NCBI RefSeq assembly: GCF_946479885.1
Contig: NZ_CAMLHM010000012.1
Span: forward strand, 1 to 64,000
Length of the DNA: 64,000 bases
Direction of reading: 5' to 3'
From: an uncultured Devosia sp.
GTDB lineage: Bacteria; Pseudomonadota; Alphaproteobacteria; Rhizobiales; Devosiaceae
The notes under the pieces are model-generated. The model saw nothing but the letters and a program-made list of their open reading frames with translations. It did no database searches and had not been told where the DNA came from. Each line of letters opens with the position of its first letter. The stretch's first letter is position 1. Shown here in pieces: positions 18,286 to 28,901 of this stretch. Made by a program: the position numbers and the translations under genes.

Positions 18286-19478
18286 CAATCGACCCTCCTC
18301 GGCACTTCTACGCTTGCGCTCGCCATCGCCACGATACCTTCCTCCCGCCCGGTAAACCCGAGCTGCTCGCTTGTCGTTGCCTTGATCGCGATCCTTGAGG
18401 TCGCGATGCCAAGTGTCTCGGCGATGATCCCCTGCATTGCCGCCACATGCGGTCCGATCCTCGGCGCTTCGCAGACGATTGTCACGTCCAGATTGACGAT
18501 GCGTCCGCCGGCTTTGGCGACAAGGGCGCCGGCATGCTTGAGGAAGAGCGACGACGCGGCGCCACGCCACTGCATGTCGGAGGGCGGGAAGTGCACGCCG
18601 ATATCCCCTTCGCCGATGGCGCCCAGGATAGCGTCGGTCAGCGCGTGCAGCGCGACATCGGCATCGGAATGCCCCTTGAGCTTGGCCTTGTGCGGAATGC
18701 GGACGCCGCCCAGCCAGACCGCATCGCCGGGCTCGAACGGGTGGACGTCAAAGCCGGTGCCGACGCGGGTTTCCATTTGCCTGTCTCCGGAAATGATACG
18801 TTCTGCCCGGGCAAAATCCTCGGGATGGGTGATCTTGATATTGTCGCGGTCGCCCTTGACCATGGCGACGCGCAGACCGGCCCATTCGGCGATCTCGGCA
18901 TCGTCGGTAAACTGGCGGCGAATGGTCGAGGCGCGCATGTGGGCCGAGAATATCTGCCCGAAGCGAAAACCCTGCGGCGTCTGCGCGGCGAAGAGCTGGT
19001 TGCGATCCTCGGTGATCGTGACTTCGTGGTGGTCGATGGAGCGCTTTATGGTGTCGGTCACACCAAGGGTGGGCAGGGCCCCCTCCAGCTCGTCGAGCGC
19101 AGCGATGACGTCGGCGATTAGCCGGGGCGTAGCGAAGGGCCGCGCCGCATCCTGGATCAGCACCAGGTCGGGCCGCAGCGGCGCCAGAACCTTCAGCCCC
19201 TCGAGCACCGAGGCCTGGCGCGTGGCGGCGCCGACAACCGGCGCCAGCAGTCGCTCATCGACGAGCCCCAGGGCTGCGTACCGGTCCGCATGATCGGGAT
19301 GAATGACGGTTACGATGGTCGTGACGCTGGGCACAGCCAGGAACGCATTGACGGTGCGTGTAAGCACGGGCTTGCCGGCAATCGGGCGATACTGCTTGGG
19401 ATCGCTCGAACCATCCGCGTTGACACGTTCGCCCTTGCCGGCCGCCACAACGATGACTGCAATGGATTTTTCGCGCAT
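18285..19478 (-). CDS. ispDF: Bifunctional IspD/IspF of the MEP isoprenoid pathway
   Basis: Fusion of 2-C-methyl-D-erythritol 4-phosphate cytidylyltransferase (residues 1 to about 225) and 2-C-methyl-D-erythritol 2,4-cyclodiphosphate synthase (about 235-397). The IspD part shows VIVVAAGKGERV, and IQDAARPFATP appears mid-domain. The IspF part shows GTGFDVHPF with the metal-binding Asp and His, then LKGHSDADVALHALTDA. The fused form is common in alphaproteobacteria. Start at ATG 19478 gives a normal IspD N terminus. The frame continues 117 codons upstream across the dusB start and is not taken as coding. It is divergent from dusB. Confidence 0.95.
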   Translation of the reverse strand: MREKSIAVIVVAAGKGERVNADGSSDPKQYRPIAGKPVLTRTVNAFLAVPSVTTIVTVIHPDHADRYAALGLVDERLLAPVVGAATRQASVLEGLKVLAPLRPDLVLIQDAARPFATPRLIADVIAALDELEGALPTLGVTDTIKRSIDHHEVTITEDRNQLFAAQTPQGFRFGQIFSAHMRASTIRRQFTDDAEIAEWAGLRVAMVKGDRDNIKITHPEDFARAERIISGDRQMETRVGTGFDVHPFEPGDAVWLGGVRIPHKAKLKGHSDADVALHALTDAILGAIGEGDIGVHFPPSDMQWRGAASSLFLKHAGALVAKAGGRIVNLDVTIVCEAPRIGPHVAAMQGIIAETLGIATSRIAIKATTSEQLGFTGREEGIVAMASASVEVPRRVD

Positions 19479-19656
19479 GGAACGGGCTAACTCTGGACTT
19501 GAAACCGTCATCTGGTCGTGGTCTAGCGCCCGCCACGGCATGCGGCAAGTGCAGGGCAGCCGCACCGCCTTCAGCACCACATAGGGTGTTGCACTGTCAG
19601 TCATTTTGGCTATTGTGCGGGCACTATTGCGAAATTGATCATTTCTGGGGCAGTTT

Positions 19657-20658
19657 GTGTCGGTAGATGCCTGCAAGTTGAGCATCGGTGGCCACGTGGT
19701 GCGCAACAACGCGTTCCTGGCACCGATGGCAGGAATCACCGACCGGCCGTTTCGCAAGCTTGCCGAGCGCTTCGGCGCCGGCATGGTCGTGTCCGAGATG
19801 ATCGCCAGCAACGCGCTGGCGGTCGGCAATCAGGACATGGCGCGCAAACTCGGCAAGCCGGGTACGCTCCCGCATATGGTGCAGCTTGCGGGCTGCGAGG
19901 CGGAATGGATGGCGCGCGGCGCCCGGATCGCTCATGACGCGGGCGCCGACATCATCGACATCAATTTCGGCTGCCCGGCCAAGCGCGTGACCGACGGCTA
20001 TGCCGGATCGGCGCTGATGCGGGTTCCCGACCATGCGATGACGCTGATCGATGCCGTGGTGAAAGCCACGCCGCTGCCGGTAACGGTCAAGATGCGCCTG
20101 GGCTGGGACGATGATAGCCTAAACGCGGCCGAGATGGCGCGGCGCGCCGTCGATGCCGGCGTACGGATGATCACCGTGCATGGCCGCACGCGACAGCAGT
20201 TCTACAAGGGCTCCGCCCGCTGGGAACTGGTGCGCGCCGTCGTGGAGGCGGTGAATGTACCTGTTGTCGTCAACGGCGACATCATCGACCTGGCGACCGC
20301 GCGTGAAGCCCTGCAGCAGTCAGGCGCCGCCGCCGTGATGCTGGGCCGGGGCGCGCAGGGACGCCCTTGGGCCGTCGCGCAGATCGGCGCCGGGCTGGCG
20401 GGAGGGGTTGGCCCCACCGCACCACAGGGCGCGGAACTGGCCATGCTGGTCGCCGAGCACTACCAGGACATGCTCATCGAATACGGCACCGCCGTCGGCT
20501 TGCGGGCCGCGCGCAAGCACCTCGATTGGTACACCGAGGCCGCCGGCATCGTGCTCGACAAGCCCGCCCGCAACGCCTTCCTCAACAACGAAGAGCCCGA
20601 CGACGTCATCCGTCAGATCGGCACTATCTTCACCAGCGAACAAAGGGCCGCAGCATGA
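19657..20658 (+). CDS. dusB: tRNA-dihydrouridine synthase B (NifR3)
   Basis: FMN-dependent reduction of uridine in the tRNA D-loop. The 333-residue TIM barrel starts LAPMAGITDRPFRKLAERFG, with NFGCPAKRVT holding the proton-donor Cys106, followed by VTVKMRLGWDD and TVHGRTRQQ. The start is GTG at 19657 with a weak GGGG site. The 3' end overlaps ntrB by 4 bases. The nifR3-ntrB-ntrC order is a well-known conserved unit in alphaproteobacteria and confirms the identities. Confidence 0.94.
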   Translation: MSVDACKLSIGGHVVRNNAFLAPMAGITDRPFRKLAERFGAGMVVSEMIASNALAVGNQDMARKLGKPGTLPHMVQLAGCEAEWMARGARIAHDAGADIIDINFGCPAKRVTDGYAGSALMRVPDHAMTLIDAVVKATPLPVTVKMRLGWDDDSLNAAEMARRAVDAGVRMITVHGRTRQQFYKGSARWELVRAVVEAVNVPVVVNGDIIDLATAREALQQSGAAAVMLGRGAQGRPWAVAQIGAGLAGGVGPTAPQGAELAMLVAEHYQDMLIEYGTAVGLRAARKHLDWYTEAAGIVLDKPARNAFLNNEEPDDVIRQIGTIFTSEQRAAA

Positions 20659-21794
20659 GCGCCATTGAGGCCACGGCGCCCGCCGTCAGCCCCGTTCCGT
20701 CGACCGCGGTCCTGCAGGCCCTGCCGCAGCCGATCATCGTGTGCAGCGAGGACCGCCACATTACCTTCGTCAACTACGCCGCGGAGGCCTTTTTCGGAGC
20801 CTCGCTGAGCGTACTGACCCGCCAGCGGCTGGACGATCTCATCGCCTTTGGCTCTCCGATCATCAGCCTGGTGGAAACCGTGGCTGCCCGGCGCGCACCG
20901 ATGACCGAGTACCGCGTGCGCATCGGATCCTCGCGCTTCGGCGATGAACGGATTGCCGACGTGTTCGCCAGCCCGCTGTCGGACAATGACGGCCGGGTAG
21001 CGCTGCTGATCCAGGAGCGCACCATGGCCGACAAGATCGATCGGCAGATGGTGTCGCGCGGCGCGGCCCGCTCGGTGACGGGCCTGGCCTCCATGCTGGC
21101 CCACGAGATCAAGAACCCGCTCTCGGGCATTCGCGGCGCGGCGCAGCTGCTGGAACAGACGGTCAACAGCGACGAGATTCCGCTGGCCCGGCTGATCCGC
21201 GAGGAAACCGACCGCATCGTGCACCTGATCGACCGGGTGGAAGTGTTCGGCGACGAGCGCCCGATGGAACGCGAACCGATCAACATCCACGTGGTGCTGG
21301 ACCGGGTAAAGCTGCTGGCCCGCAACGGCGTGGCGCGGGGCATCGCCTTTTCGGAAGAGTATGATCCATCGCTGCCGCCGGTCTATGGCAACCGCGACCA
21401 GCTCATCCAGGTGTTCCTCAATCTGGTGAAGAATGCCTCAGAAGCCCTTGAGCGAACTCAGAAACCCGAGATCAAGTTCTCGACGGCGTTTCGTCCCGGC
21501 ATCCGCATCAGCGTCACCGGCGTGTCCGAGCGCATCTCCCTGCCGCTCGAGATCGTCATCGAGGATAACGGCCCCGGCGTGCCGCCGGACATCCTGCCGT
21601 TCCTGTTCGATCCTTTCGTCACCACCAAGCAGAACGGCTCGGGCCTCGGGCTGGCGCTGGTGGCCAAGATCGTGGGCGACCATGGCGGGGTGATCGATTG
21701 CGACAGCCGCCCGGGCCGGACCAAATTCAGAATATTGCTTCCCGTTGCGAGCGGGGCATTCCAGGCACCACTTGATGAGGAAGCGGCCAAATGA
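20655..21794 (+). CDS. ntrB: Nitrogen regulation sensor kinase NtrB
   Basis: Cytosolic histidine kinase/phosphatase that sets NtrC phosphorylation according to PII status. The 379 residues contain an N-terminal PAS domain (about 22-125), the H-box [18 protein letters not shown] with His150, an N-box ([10 protein letters not shown]) and G boxes ([19 protein letters not shown]). There is no transmembrane segment. ATGA overlaps at both ends tie it to dusB and ntrC. The true start is ATG 20655, not the longer frame that runs back across dusB. Confidence 0.95.
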   Translation: MSAIEATAPAVSPVPSTAVLQALPQPIIVCSEDRHITFVNYAAEAFFGASLSVLTRQRLDDLIAFGSPIISLVETVAARRAPMTEYRVRIGSSRFGDERIADVFASPLSDNDGRVALLIQERTMADKIDRQMVSRGAARSVTGLASMLAHEIKNPLSGIRGAAQLLEQTVNSDEIPLARLIREETDRIVHLIDRVEVFGDERPMEREPINIHVVLDRVKLLARNGVARGIAFSEEYDPSLPPVYGNRDQLIQVFLNLVKNASEALERTQKPEIKFSTAFRPGIRISVTGVSERISLPLEIVIEDNGPGVPPDILPFLFDPFVTTKQNGSGLGLALVAKIVGDHGGVIDCDSRPGRTKFRILLPVASGAFQAPLDEEAAK

Positions 21795-23236
21795 GCCATG
21801 TCGTCCTGCTCGCCGATGATGACGCCGCCATTCGCATGGTGCTCAACCAGGCGCTGACCCGCGCCGGCTACGAAGTCCGACCGACTGGCAATATTTCCAC
21901 CATGTGGAACTGGGTGAGCCGGGGCGAGGGCGATATCCTGATCACCGACGTGGCGATGCCCGACGGCAATGCCTTCGAGGTGATGCCCAAGATCAAGAAG
22001 CTGCGGCCCGATCTGCCGATGATCGTGATGAGCGCGCAGAATACCTTCATGACGGCCATCCGCGCTTCGGAAGTGGGCGCCTACGAATACCTGCCCAAGC
22101 CGTTCGACATCACCGAAGTGCTGTCGGTGGTGGCGCGGGCCCTGGCTGATGCCAAGAAGCCGACCAATGCCGAGCGCAAGGCGGACGAACCGGGCGAGAC
22201 CATGCCGCTGGTGGGTCGCTCGACGGCCATGCAGGACATCTATCGTGCCCTGGCGCGACTGATGCAGACCGACCTCACGGTCATGATTACCGGCGAGAGC
22301 GGCACCGGCAAGGAACTGGTGGCGCGGGCGCTGCACGACTTCGGCAAGCGCCGCAATGGACCGTTCGTCGCCATCAACATGGCCGCCATTCCGCGCGACC
22401 TGATCGAGGCCGAACTGTTCGGGCACGAGAAGGGCGCCTTTACCGGTGCGAATACCCGGTCGTCAGGACGGTTCGAGCAGGCCGAAGGCGGCACGCTGTT
22501 CCTCGACGAAATCGGCGACATGCCGATGGATGCCCAAACCCGCCTGCTGCGCGTGTTGCAGGAAGGCGAATACACCATGGTCGGTGGCCGCAGCGCCATC
22601 AAGACCAATGTCCGCATCGTCGCCGCCACCCACCGCGACCTGAGCCAGATGATCCGGCAAGGCCTGTTCCGCGAAGATCTCTACTATCGCCTCAACGTGG
22701 TGCCGATCCGCCTGCCGCCGCTGCGCGAGCGCGTCGACGACGTGGGTGACCTGGCCGCGCATTTCCTCAAGGTCGCGCAGCGCGAGGGCGAGCCGATCAA
22801 GTCGATCTCGCCCGACGCCATCCGGCTGATGCAGAACTACTCCTGGCCCGGCAACGTCCGCGAGTTGGAAAACCTCGTCCGCCGGCTGTCAGCGCTCTAT
22901 GCCGACGAGTCCATTTCGGCCGAGATCGTGCAGAACGAGCTCAACATTGCCGAGCGCCCTAGTGTAACGGGGGCCGCCGGGCCGATGGATGTGTCGATGG
23001 CGGTGGAAACCCATGTCGGGCAGCTGCTGCGCGAGTATGAGCCCAACCTGCCGCCGCCGGGCCTCTACCAACGCGTGATCGATCGTGTGGAAGCACCGCT
23101 GATCGCCATGGCGATCAATGCGTGTGGCGGCAACCAGATCAAGGCGGCGGACCTGCTGGGGCTCAACCGCAATACCCTGCGCAAGAAGATCCGCACGCAT
23201 AGCATCGAGATCGTCAAGCACAGCCGGCGCAGCTAA
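21791..23236 (+). CDS. ntrC: Nitrogen regulator NtrC, sigma-54 activator
   Basis: Response regulator that activates sigma-54 promoters under nitrogen limitation. Receiver domain 1-120 with phosphoacceptor D53 (ITDVAMPDG), AAA+ domain about 143-380 with Walker A GESGTGKE (168-175), intact GAFTGA loop (215-220), Walker [12 protein letters not shown], and a Fis-type helix-turn-helix at the C terminus ([16 protein letters not shown]). At 481 residues it is full length. It is the last gene of the dusB-ntrBC unit; in many relatives ntrYX follows directly, but here three unrelated genes intervene. Confidence 0.96.
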   Translation: MSHVVLLADDDAAIRMVLNQALTRAGYEVRPTGNISTMWNWVSRGEGDILITDVAMPDGNAFEVMPKIKKLRPDLPMIVMSAQNTFMTAIRASEVGAYEYLPKPFDITEVLSVVARALADAKKPTNAERKADEPGETMPLVGRSTAMQDIYRALARLMQTDLTVMITGESGTGKELVARALHDFGKRRNGPFVAINMAAIPRDLIEAELFGHEKGAFTGANTRSSGRFEQAEGGTLFLDEIGDMPMDAQTRLLRVLQEGEYTMVGGRSAIKTNVRIVAATHRDLSQMIRQGLFREDLYYRLNVVPIRLPPLRERVDDVGDLAAHFLKVAQREGEPIKSISPDAIRLMQNYSWPGNVRELENLVRRLSALYADESISAEIVQNELNIAERPSVTGAAGPMDVSMAVETHVGQLLREYEPNLPPPGLYQRVIDRVEAPLIAMAINACGGNQIKAADLLGLNRNTLRKKIRTHSIEIVKHSRRS

Positions 23237-23265
23237 CGCGCCGGTTCCCGGCTCTGCAGCCCGAG

Positions 23266-24405
23266 CTACTTGCGGCGGCGATTGGCCATATGCAGCGCCA
23301 TGACGGCCGGTATGGCGAAGGCAAGCACTGCCCAGGATAGGCGCTTGGGCGGCCCGTCGTCGGGCAGGGGGCGTTCCACCTTGCCCCGTGCCGGCGGCCA
23401 GACCCGGCCAACGCTATCGGCTACATACGCGCCCCGCTGGCCCAGCGGTTCGGACGGCCCGGTCGTCGAGTCCAGCGCGGTCTGGTGCTCGATCTCCGAG
23501 TTCACCTCGGCACCAACGATGATGAGCGTGGCGGTGATCCACAGCCAGGTCATCAGCCCGATCGTCGCGCCCAGCGAGCCGTAGGTCGCGTTGTCATCGC
23601 TGAAATTGGCCACATACCAGGAGAAGAGGCCCGATACGACGCCGAACAGGGGCACGGTGAGGATGACGCCCGGGGTAACCCAGCGCCACTTGGCCCGCTG
23701 CCGGCTCGGTCCCCAGCGATAGAGTGCGGCAAGACCGGCGAGTACGACGAGCAGCAGCACGCAATAGGACGCGACCCGTACGGCCCATTCCACCCCGACC
23801 CCGCCTGGCAGAAAGAGCATCGCGTTGGGCAGCACCAGCAAGACCGCCGCCACGAGACAGGCAGCCAGGGCGGCGGCGAATGTGAACAGCAATGCCAACC
23901 CGTTGAGATGGAGGAAGGACCGCTTCTCCTCCTCGCCATAGGCGATGTTCAGCGCCTCGAACATAGCCTTCACCCCGGCGCTGGAGCTCCACAAGGCGAG
24001 CACGAGCGAGAAAATGAGGGCCAGGCCCAGCGTGTTGTTGCTTTGCGCTGACAGCCGCACCAACTGGTCGCGGATGATCTCCAGCACCCCGGAAGGCACG
24101 ATGCCCACCAGCATCTGGACCTGATCGATCACCCCGCTCGGGTTGTTGAACAGGCCATAGATGGAAACGATCGCGGTCAGCGTCGGTACCAGCGCCAGCA
24201 ACACGTAGAAGGCCACGCCAGCTGCGGTGAGCAGGATGCGGTCCTGAGCGATACTACGATAGAGCCGCCACATGATGTCGAGGCGGCCTGGTCCCGGAAT
24301 TTCGACAGGAGCAGTCGCCTGGCGGCCACGACCGCGCTGGGCTGCGTTCTGTCTGTCGGCCTCAGTGGGAAGCAGGTCCTCCGCTTCCCCTCGCTTGACT
24401 ACCAA
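23266..24405 (-). CDS. YihY/BrkB family membrane protein
   Basis: An inner-membrane protein of about 379 residues with roughly six transmembrane helices in the conserved block (about 50-320). The YihY pattern is clear: LLTAAGVAFYVLLALVPTLT, then ALWSSSAGVKAMFEALNIAY with EEEKRSF, and later GLFSWYVANFSDDNATYGSL. It is not an RNase, despite an old name. Function is unresolved. Two TTG starts are possible; TTG at 24405 has GAGGAG 6 bases upstream and is preferred over TTG at 24471. It converges on ntrC. Confidence 0.85.
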   Translation of the reverse strand: MVVKRGEAEDLLPTEADRQNAAQRGRGRQATAPVEIPGPGRLDIMWRLYRSIAQDRILLTAAGVAFYVLLALVPTLTAIVSIYGLFNNPSGVIDQVQMLVGIVPSGVLEIIRDQLVRLSAQSNNTLGLALIFSLVLALWSSSAGVKAMFEALNIAYGEEEKRSFLHLNGLALLFTFAAALAACLVAAVLLVLPNAMLFLPGGVGVEWAVRVASYCVLLLVVLAGLAALYRWGPSRQRAKWRWVTPGVILTVPLFGVVSGLFSWYVANFSDDNATYGSLGATIGLMTWLWITATLIIVGAEVNSEIEHQTALDSTTGPSEPLGQRGAYVADSVGRVWPPARGKVERPLPDDGPPKRLSWAVLAFAIPAVMALHMANRRRK

Positions 24406-24507
24406 GGTTTGCTCCTCGCCTGGAGCAGCAATGATCGCCCGGCACCGGCTGTTCCGAGCCCGGGCGATCAATTTCGCCAGACGGTAAACCGGGGACTGTC
24501 GCGCCGT

Positions 24508-25482
24508 TCAGGGGGCGTCGACCATTTCGCGACGATTGCGGTGCTCCGTCAGCGCCAGCGTCAGCCCGGCAGCGACCACGAGGAACGCCCCGACATAGAC
24601 GGTGCTGGCGGGCATCTCGCCCCAGAACAGGTAGCCGAAGACGAAGCTCCACATCAGGGCACCATACTCGACCGTACCGAGTACGCTGGCCGGCACGGCT
24701 CGCGCGGCCTCAACCAGCGTGAACTGGCCAAGGCCACCTATAAGCCCCGCGGCAATGCACAGGGCGATTTCGCGCAGACTCATGCCCTGCCAGAAGGGTA
24801 GGCTGATCGCGCCCATGATCAACATCTGGATCAGGCTCTGGGCAAAAACCTGCACGATGGTGCGCTCGCTTTTGGAGATGGTGCGCATGAAGATCATGGC
24901 GATCGCCCAGAACAGGGCGGCGCACAACACCACGGCAACTGGCCAACCAATGGTGAAATCACCCGGATTGGCGGCCACCACCACGCCAAAAAAGCCGATG
25001 GATACGCCGCCGACGCGCGCCAGCGTCAGCCGCTCCTTGAGGAATACCACCGCCAGAACCGTCGTGATGACAGGCGCAAAGTAGTAGAGCGTGGTCATCT
25101 CGGCCAGCTGCAGCTCACGGCCGGCGCTGTAGTACATCACCCAGGCGGACATGGTCATGAGACCTCGGCCAAGGATCAGCATGCGATTTTTCGAACGCCA
25201 GAGTTCCGGGACAATGCCGACGCGACCTATGACCAGGCACAGCGTGACAATGACAACGCTGCGCATGAACAGAATCTGCGTGACGGGCAGGGTGGTGATT
25301 ACGCTCTTGATCATCGCGTCATGCACCGAGAAAGCCGTATAGGCGGCGATGCCCATGGCCATGCCGGCAAGGCTGGCGGTTTCGACGCGGGATGGGTTGG
25401 GCGCGGACAAGGGAACAACTCGGAGTGGGGACGATGCGTCTTTGCTCCAGTCCTCGTGCTCTTTGGAGCCGACGTCAATCAT
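24508..25482 (-). CDS. EamA/DMT superfamily transporter
   Basis: A 324-residue inner-membrane permease with ten predicted helices formed from two EamA repeats (about 40-170 and 185-315). The first repeat ends with APVITTVLAVVFLKERLT, and the second with EYGALMWSFVFGYLFWGEMP; both show the acidic residue seen at the end of EamA repeats. Such proteins usually export metabolites or amino acids; the substrate is unknown. The ATG is preceded closely by GAGG. It lies divergent from the ankyrin gene, with a 214-base gap. Confidence 0.88.
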   Translation of the reverse strand: MIDVGSKEHEDWSKDASSPLRVVPLSAPNPSRVETASLAGMAMGIAAYTAFSVHDAMIKSVITTLPVTQILFMRSVVIVTLCLVIGRVGIVPELWRSKNRMLILGRGLMTMSAWVMYYSAGRELQLAEMTTLYYFAPVITTVLAVVFLKERLTLARVGGVSIGFFGVVVAANPGDFTIGWPVAVVLCAALFWAIAMIFMRTISKSERTIVQVFAQSLIQMLIMGAISLPFWQGMSLREIALCIAAGLIGGLGQFTLVEAARAVPASVLGTVEYGALMWSFVFGYLFWGEMPASTVYVGAFLVVAAGLTLALTEHRNRREMVDAP

Positions 25483-25600
25483 CCGACCTCAGCTCCGGCC
25501 AGCCAAAGTCTGGACTCCTGCTTTGCAAAGGCGCAAATTTTGCCGTCACGACGGCCAGCAGCGGCCGCAGCTCTAACTTTGATGCGCCATTGACGCATGT

Positions 25601-25619
25601 CCCCCGCACACCGCGGGGG
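25601..25619. other. Hairpin in the EamA-ankyrin divergent gap
   Basis: CCCCCGC (25601-25607) pairs perfectly with GCGGGGG (25613-25619) over a 5-base loop. It has no T tract. It lies 77 bases upstream of the ankyrin start and could be an operator or leader structure. The rest of the gap (25483-25696) shows no gene. Confidence 0.3.
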
Positions 25620-25696
25620 CATTGCGCGTCCATCCGTGCTCCGGCTGTGGCCGAAGGCTCGTTGCAGCCTGTCCCGGATCCAAGGGAGGGAACAAC

Positions 25697-26440
25697 ATGC
25701 CTGGTCTCGATACAGCGAATTTCTGGTTCAAGGCGACACAGTCGCCTGTGGTCTCGTCGCCTGGCTTGCGCCGCGCGGCGGACGTTCCCGTCCAACGCGA
25801 CCTTGCCACCCGGCGTCGAAGGCACTGGGGCACCCGGGGCGTGGCAATAGGCTGGGCCGCGATGTCCCTCGCCATTCAGGCCACCGCCGGGCCGCTGCAT
25901 GACGCGGCCAAAGCCGGCGACGGCGCCCTGATGCAGCAACTGCTCCGCGATGGCGCCGACGTCAACGAACAGGATGAGACCGGCGCAACAGCGCTGTTCG
26001 TCGCCGCGCAGGCCGGCTGGTACAGCGTCCACGACCAATTGCTGGTCGCGGGGGCGGATGTTTCGATCCGCAACAGTAGTGGGCTGACGGTCCTCCACGC
26101 AGCAGCCTCCAGCGGCGAGGCAGGCGTCATCGCCGGACTCATCGGTGAGGACCATCGCTCGCAGCGCGTCGATCTGGACGACCACGACAACGACCTCGGC
26201 GTTACCCCGCTCTTCATTGCCACGGAAGCCAATCATGGCAATATCGTCGCCTACCTTGCGGCACATGGAGCCGACCCCGATATCCCCAACAAAGCCGGCA
26301 TCTCGGCGGTCACCCTGGCCGGCCAGAAAGGATATGACCAGATCGTCACCATCCTGCTGCGCAGCGGTGGCACATGCCAGGAGATCGACCCGACATGGAA
26401 GGCGCAATGCGACGAGCGCAAGGCGGCGCTCGGGCTGTAG
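25697..26440 (+). CDS. Ankyrin repeat protein, probably exported
   Basis: About 247 residues. Four ankyrin repeats are visible: PLHDAAKAGDGALMQQLLRD, then TALFVAAQAGWYSVHDQLLV, TVLHAAASSGEAGVIAGLI and TPLFIATEANHGNIVAYLA, with a last SAVTLAGQKGYDQIVTILL. A hydrophobic stretch before the repeats (VAIGWAAMSLAIQATAG) looks like a signal peptide, but it is preceded by about 45 arginine-rich residues if ATG 25697 (AGGGAGGG upstream) is the start. A start nearer the hydrophobic stretch is possible. The C terminus has two cysteines (GTCQEI, AQCDER). A periplasmic binding partner role is inferred only. Confidence 0.72.
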   Translation: MPGLDTANFWFKATQSPVVSSPGLRRAADVPVQRDLATRRRRHWGTRGVAIGWAAMSLAIQATAGPLHDAAKAGDGALMQQLLRDGADVNEQDETGATALFVAAQAGWYSVHDQLLVAGADVSIRNSSGLTVLHAAASSGEAGVIAGLIGEDHRSQRVDLDDHDNDLGVTPLFIATEANHGNIVAYLAAHGADPDIPNKAGISAVTLAGQKGYDQIVTILLRSGGTCQEIDPTWKAQCDERKAALGL

Positions 26441-26564
26441 GCCACCGAGCGCGGCGCAGCGCTCACCGACTAGTGTCACATTTTGGCAACAATTGTCTTG
26501 AAGGGTCGGGCGAATTGGGTCAGGTTCTGCCCCTGCGGCGGAAATGGAGTGCCCCTGGGCATTG

Positions 26565-28901
26565 ATGAGTGACATTGCAGCGACAGACGAAGCGGCCCAG
26601 AAGGGCGTCGCAAGCGATGTGACTCAGCGGGTCAAATCGCCGTTTGCGGCTGCACGCAACAACCGCTCGCTGCGCATCCTGGGCTTCATCGTGGTGTTCG
26701 CCTCGGTGCTGATGTCCTCGCTGTCGTTCCTGATTCTGTCCGGCACCACCAATATCGAGCCTTCCACCACGGTCTGGACCGTGATCTGGATCGTTACCGG
26801 TGTGCTTGTGCTGCTGGTGATCGCGCTTGTCGTGACCGAGGCCGTGCTGCTGATTCAGGCGCGCGTGCAGGGCCAGGCCGGCGCCGGCATGCAAATCCGC
26901 ATGGTCACCATGTTTGCCCTGGTCGCCGCCATTCCGGCCGCGATCGTGGCGGTGGTGGCAACGATCGCGCTCAACCAGGGGCTGGACCAGTGGTTCTCCG
27001 AGCGGACGCGCGCCATGGTGGAGAGCTCGAGGCTCGTTGCCCGCTCCTACATGCTCGAACACGCCCAGGTGCTGCGTGACGACATCATCTGGGTGGCCGA
27101 GGAACTGGAACAGGCTCACGGCACCTATGACGCGGACAAGGAGCGCTTCCAGCGCATTCTCACCGCGCTCGCGGTAACCCGTTCGCTGCCCTTCACCTCG
27201 CTGGTCACCGCGCAGGGCGAGACCCTGATGCGGGCGCAGATCGCCGTGCAGGGGGCGTATCCACAGCTGCCCGAGGGCATTACCGAGGGCCTGGTGGAAG
27301 GCATACCGGCCGCAATCGCCCCCGGGCGGATCAACCTTGTCGGCTCTGTCATCAAGCTGCGCGGCTACGAGGATACCTACCTGTTCGTGGCCCGGCCGGT
27401 GGAGGCCGAGGTGCTGGAATATATGCAGCTGACCGACGAGAACATCACCGAATACCGGGAATATGCGTCCAACCGGCTGGTGTTCCAGATCACCTTCACC
27501 ATCATGTATGTCGGTCTCGCCGTGGTGCTGCTGCTGGCGGCGCTGTGGATCGGCATCGCGCTGGCCAACCGCTTCGTCGACCCAATCCGGAACCTGATGA
27601 TCGCCTCCAATCGCGTCAGCGGCGGCGACCTCGATGTCCAGGTGCCGGTGCAGGAGGGCAGGGGCGACCTGCGCGACCTCAGCAACGGCTTCAACCGCAT
27701 GACCGAGCAGCTCAAAAGCCAGCGCGAGGCCCTGGTCACGGCCAGCGAGATGAACGAGAAGCGGCGTCAGTTCACCGAGGCCGTGGTGGAAGGCGTGTCG
27801 GCCGGTATCATCGGCCTTGATCCATTTGGCGCGGTGACGCTGGTCAATGCCCGCGCCTGCGAAATGCTGGGCCGAGACGAAATCGACCTGATGGGCGAGC
27901 CTATCGAGAAGGTCATGCCCTTGCTGGCCCCAACGCTGGAGCGGGCCCGTTCGGCCCGGCGGGGTCAGGTTCGCGACCAGATCGAGCTTGGCAACGAAAC
28001 CGACCGGCGCACCTATCAGGTGCAGCTGACCCGCGAGGGCTCGATCACCGAATCCAAGGGCTATGTGCTGACCTTCGACGACATTACCGACCTCGAATCC
28101 GCCCAACGCACCAGCGCCTGGGCGGACGTGGCGCGGCGCATTGCGCATGAGATCAAGAACCCACTGACGCCGATCCAGCTGTCCGCCGAGCGGTTGCGCC
28201 GCCGCTATGGCGCACGGCTGGAAGACGATCGCGATGTGTTCGACAAGTGCATCAATACCATCGTGCGCCAGGTGGGCGATATCGGCCGCATGGTCGATGA
28301 ATTCTCCGCCTTTGCGCGCATGCCCGAGGCAGCGCCCGAAATGGCCGATCTCAGCGACACGGTGCGCCAGGCGGTGTTCCTCGAAAGCGTCCGCCTGCCG
28401 GAGATCACCATCCACACCACGCTGCCCGAAGAGCCGATCTACGCCTGGTTCGACAGTCGCCTCATTTCTCAGTCGCTCACGAACCTGATAAAGAATGCTG
28501 TGGAAGCATTTGAAACGGTGGAGAAATCTGATACCTGGAGCCCGACCATCACGGTGGAAGCCCAGGTGGAAGCCAACCACGCACGGGTCGCCGTGTCCGA
28601 CAATGGCAAAGGTTGGCCGAAGGATAACCGGCAGCGGCTGCTGGAACCCTATATGACGACCCGGGAAAAGGGCACGGGCCTGGGCCTGGCTATCGTGGCC
28701 AAGATTATCGAACAGCATGGCGGCATCGTCGAGCTGATCGACGCCGAACCCGATCCGACGGGCCGGATCGGCGCCTGCGTGACCTTCACGCTCCCCTTGC
28801 AATCGCCCATCAGATCTTCAGAGGCGGCCGGTCCGATCGAAATCGACCATCCGTCCGCCCAACAGGAGGAACCGCTCATTTCCGCGGTGGTTCATAAGTA
28901 A
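26565..28901 (+). CDS. ntrY: Nitrogen regulation sensor kinase NtrY
   Basis: Membrane-bound histidine kinase partner of NtrX, about 778 residues. Three N-terminal transmembrane helices (about 38-60, 72-97, 112-135), a periplasmic segment, a further helix (about 310-330), then HAMP (about 330-385), PAS (about 395-510), H-box [20 protein letters not shown] with His528, and the ATPase domain with SLTNLIKNAVEAF, DNGKGWP and GTGLGLAIVAK. ATG at 26544 upstream in frame is an alternative start; neither has a strong ribosome-binding site. The stop overlaps the ntrX start by one base. Confidence 0.94.
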   Translation: MSDIAATDEAAQKGVASDVTQRVKSPFAAARNNRSLRILGFIVVFASVLMSSLSFLILSGTTNIEPSTTVWTVIWIVTGVLVLLVIALVVTEAVLLIQARVQGQAGAGMQIRMVTMFALVAAIPAAIVAVVATIALNQGLDQWFSERTRAMVESSRLVARSYMLEHAQVLRDDIIWVAEELEQAHGTYDADKERFQRILTALAVTRSLPFTSLVTAQGETLMRAQIAVQGAYPQLPEGITEGLVEGIPAAIAPGRINLVGSVIKLRGYEDTYLFVARPVEAEVLEYMQLTDENITEYREYASNRLVFQITFTIMYVGLAVVLLLAALWIGIALANRFVDPIRNLMIASNRVSGGDLDVQVPVQEGRGDLRDLSNGFNRMTEQLKSQREALVTASEMNEKRRQFTEAVVEGVSAGIIGLDPFGAVTLVNARACEMLGRDEIDLMGEPIEKVMPLLAPTLERARSARRGQVRDQIELGNETDRRTYQVQLTREGSITESKGYVLTFDDITDLESAQRTSAWADVARRIAHEIKNPLTPIQLSAERLRRRYGARLEDDRDVFDKCINTIVRQVGDIGRMVDEFSAFARMPEAAPEMADLSDTVRQAVFLESVRLPEITIHTTLPEEPIYAWFDSRLISQSLTNLIKNAVEAFETVEKSDTWSPTITVEAQVEANHARVAVSDNGKGWPKDNRQRLLEPYMTTREKGTGLGLAIVAKIIEQHGGIVELIDAEPDPTGRIGACVTFTLPLQSPIRSSEAAGPIEIDHPSAQQEEPLISAVVHK

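Noticed and set aside
19479..19829. N-terminal extension of ispDF
   Set aside because: The frame stays open but runs antisense to the dusB start and adds residues not found in IspD proteins.
26520..28802. A 760-codon open frame on the minus strand
   Set aside because: It is the shadow of ntrY. It is rich in His, Gly, Arg and Asp, has no domain, and the plus-strand gene is certain.
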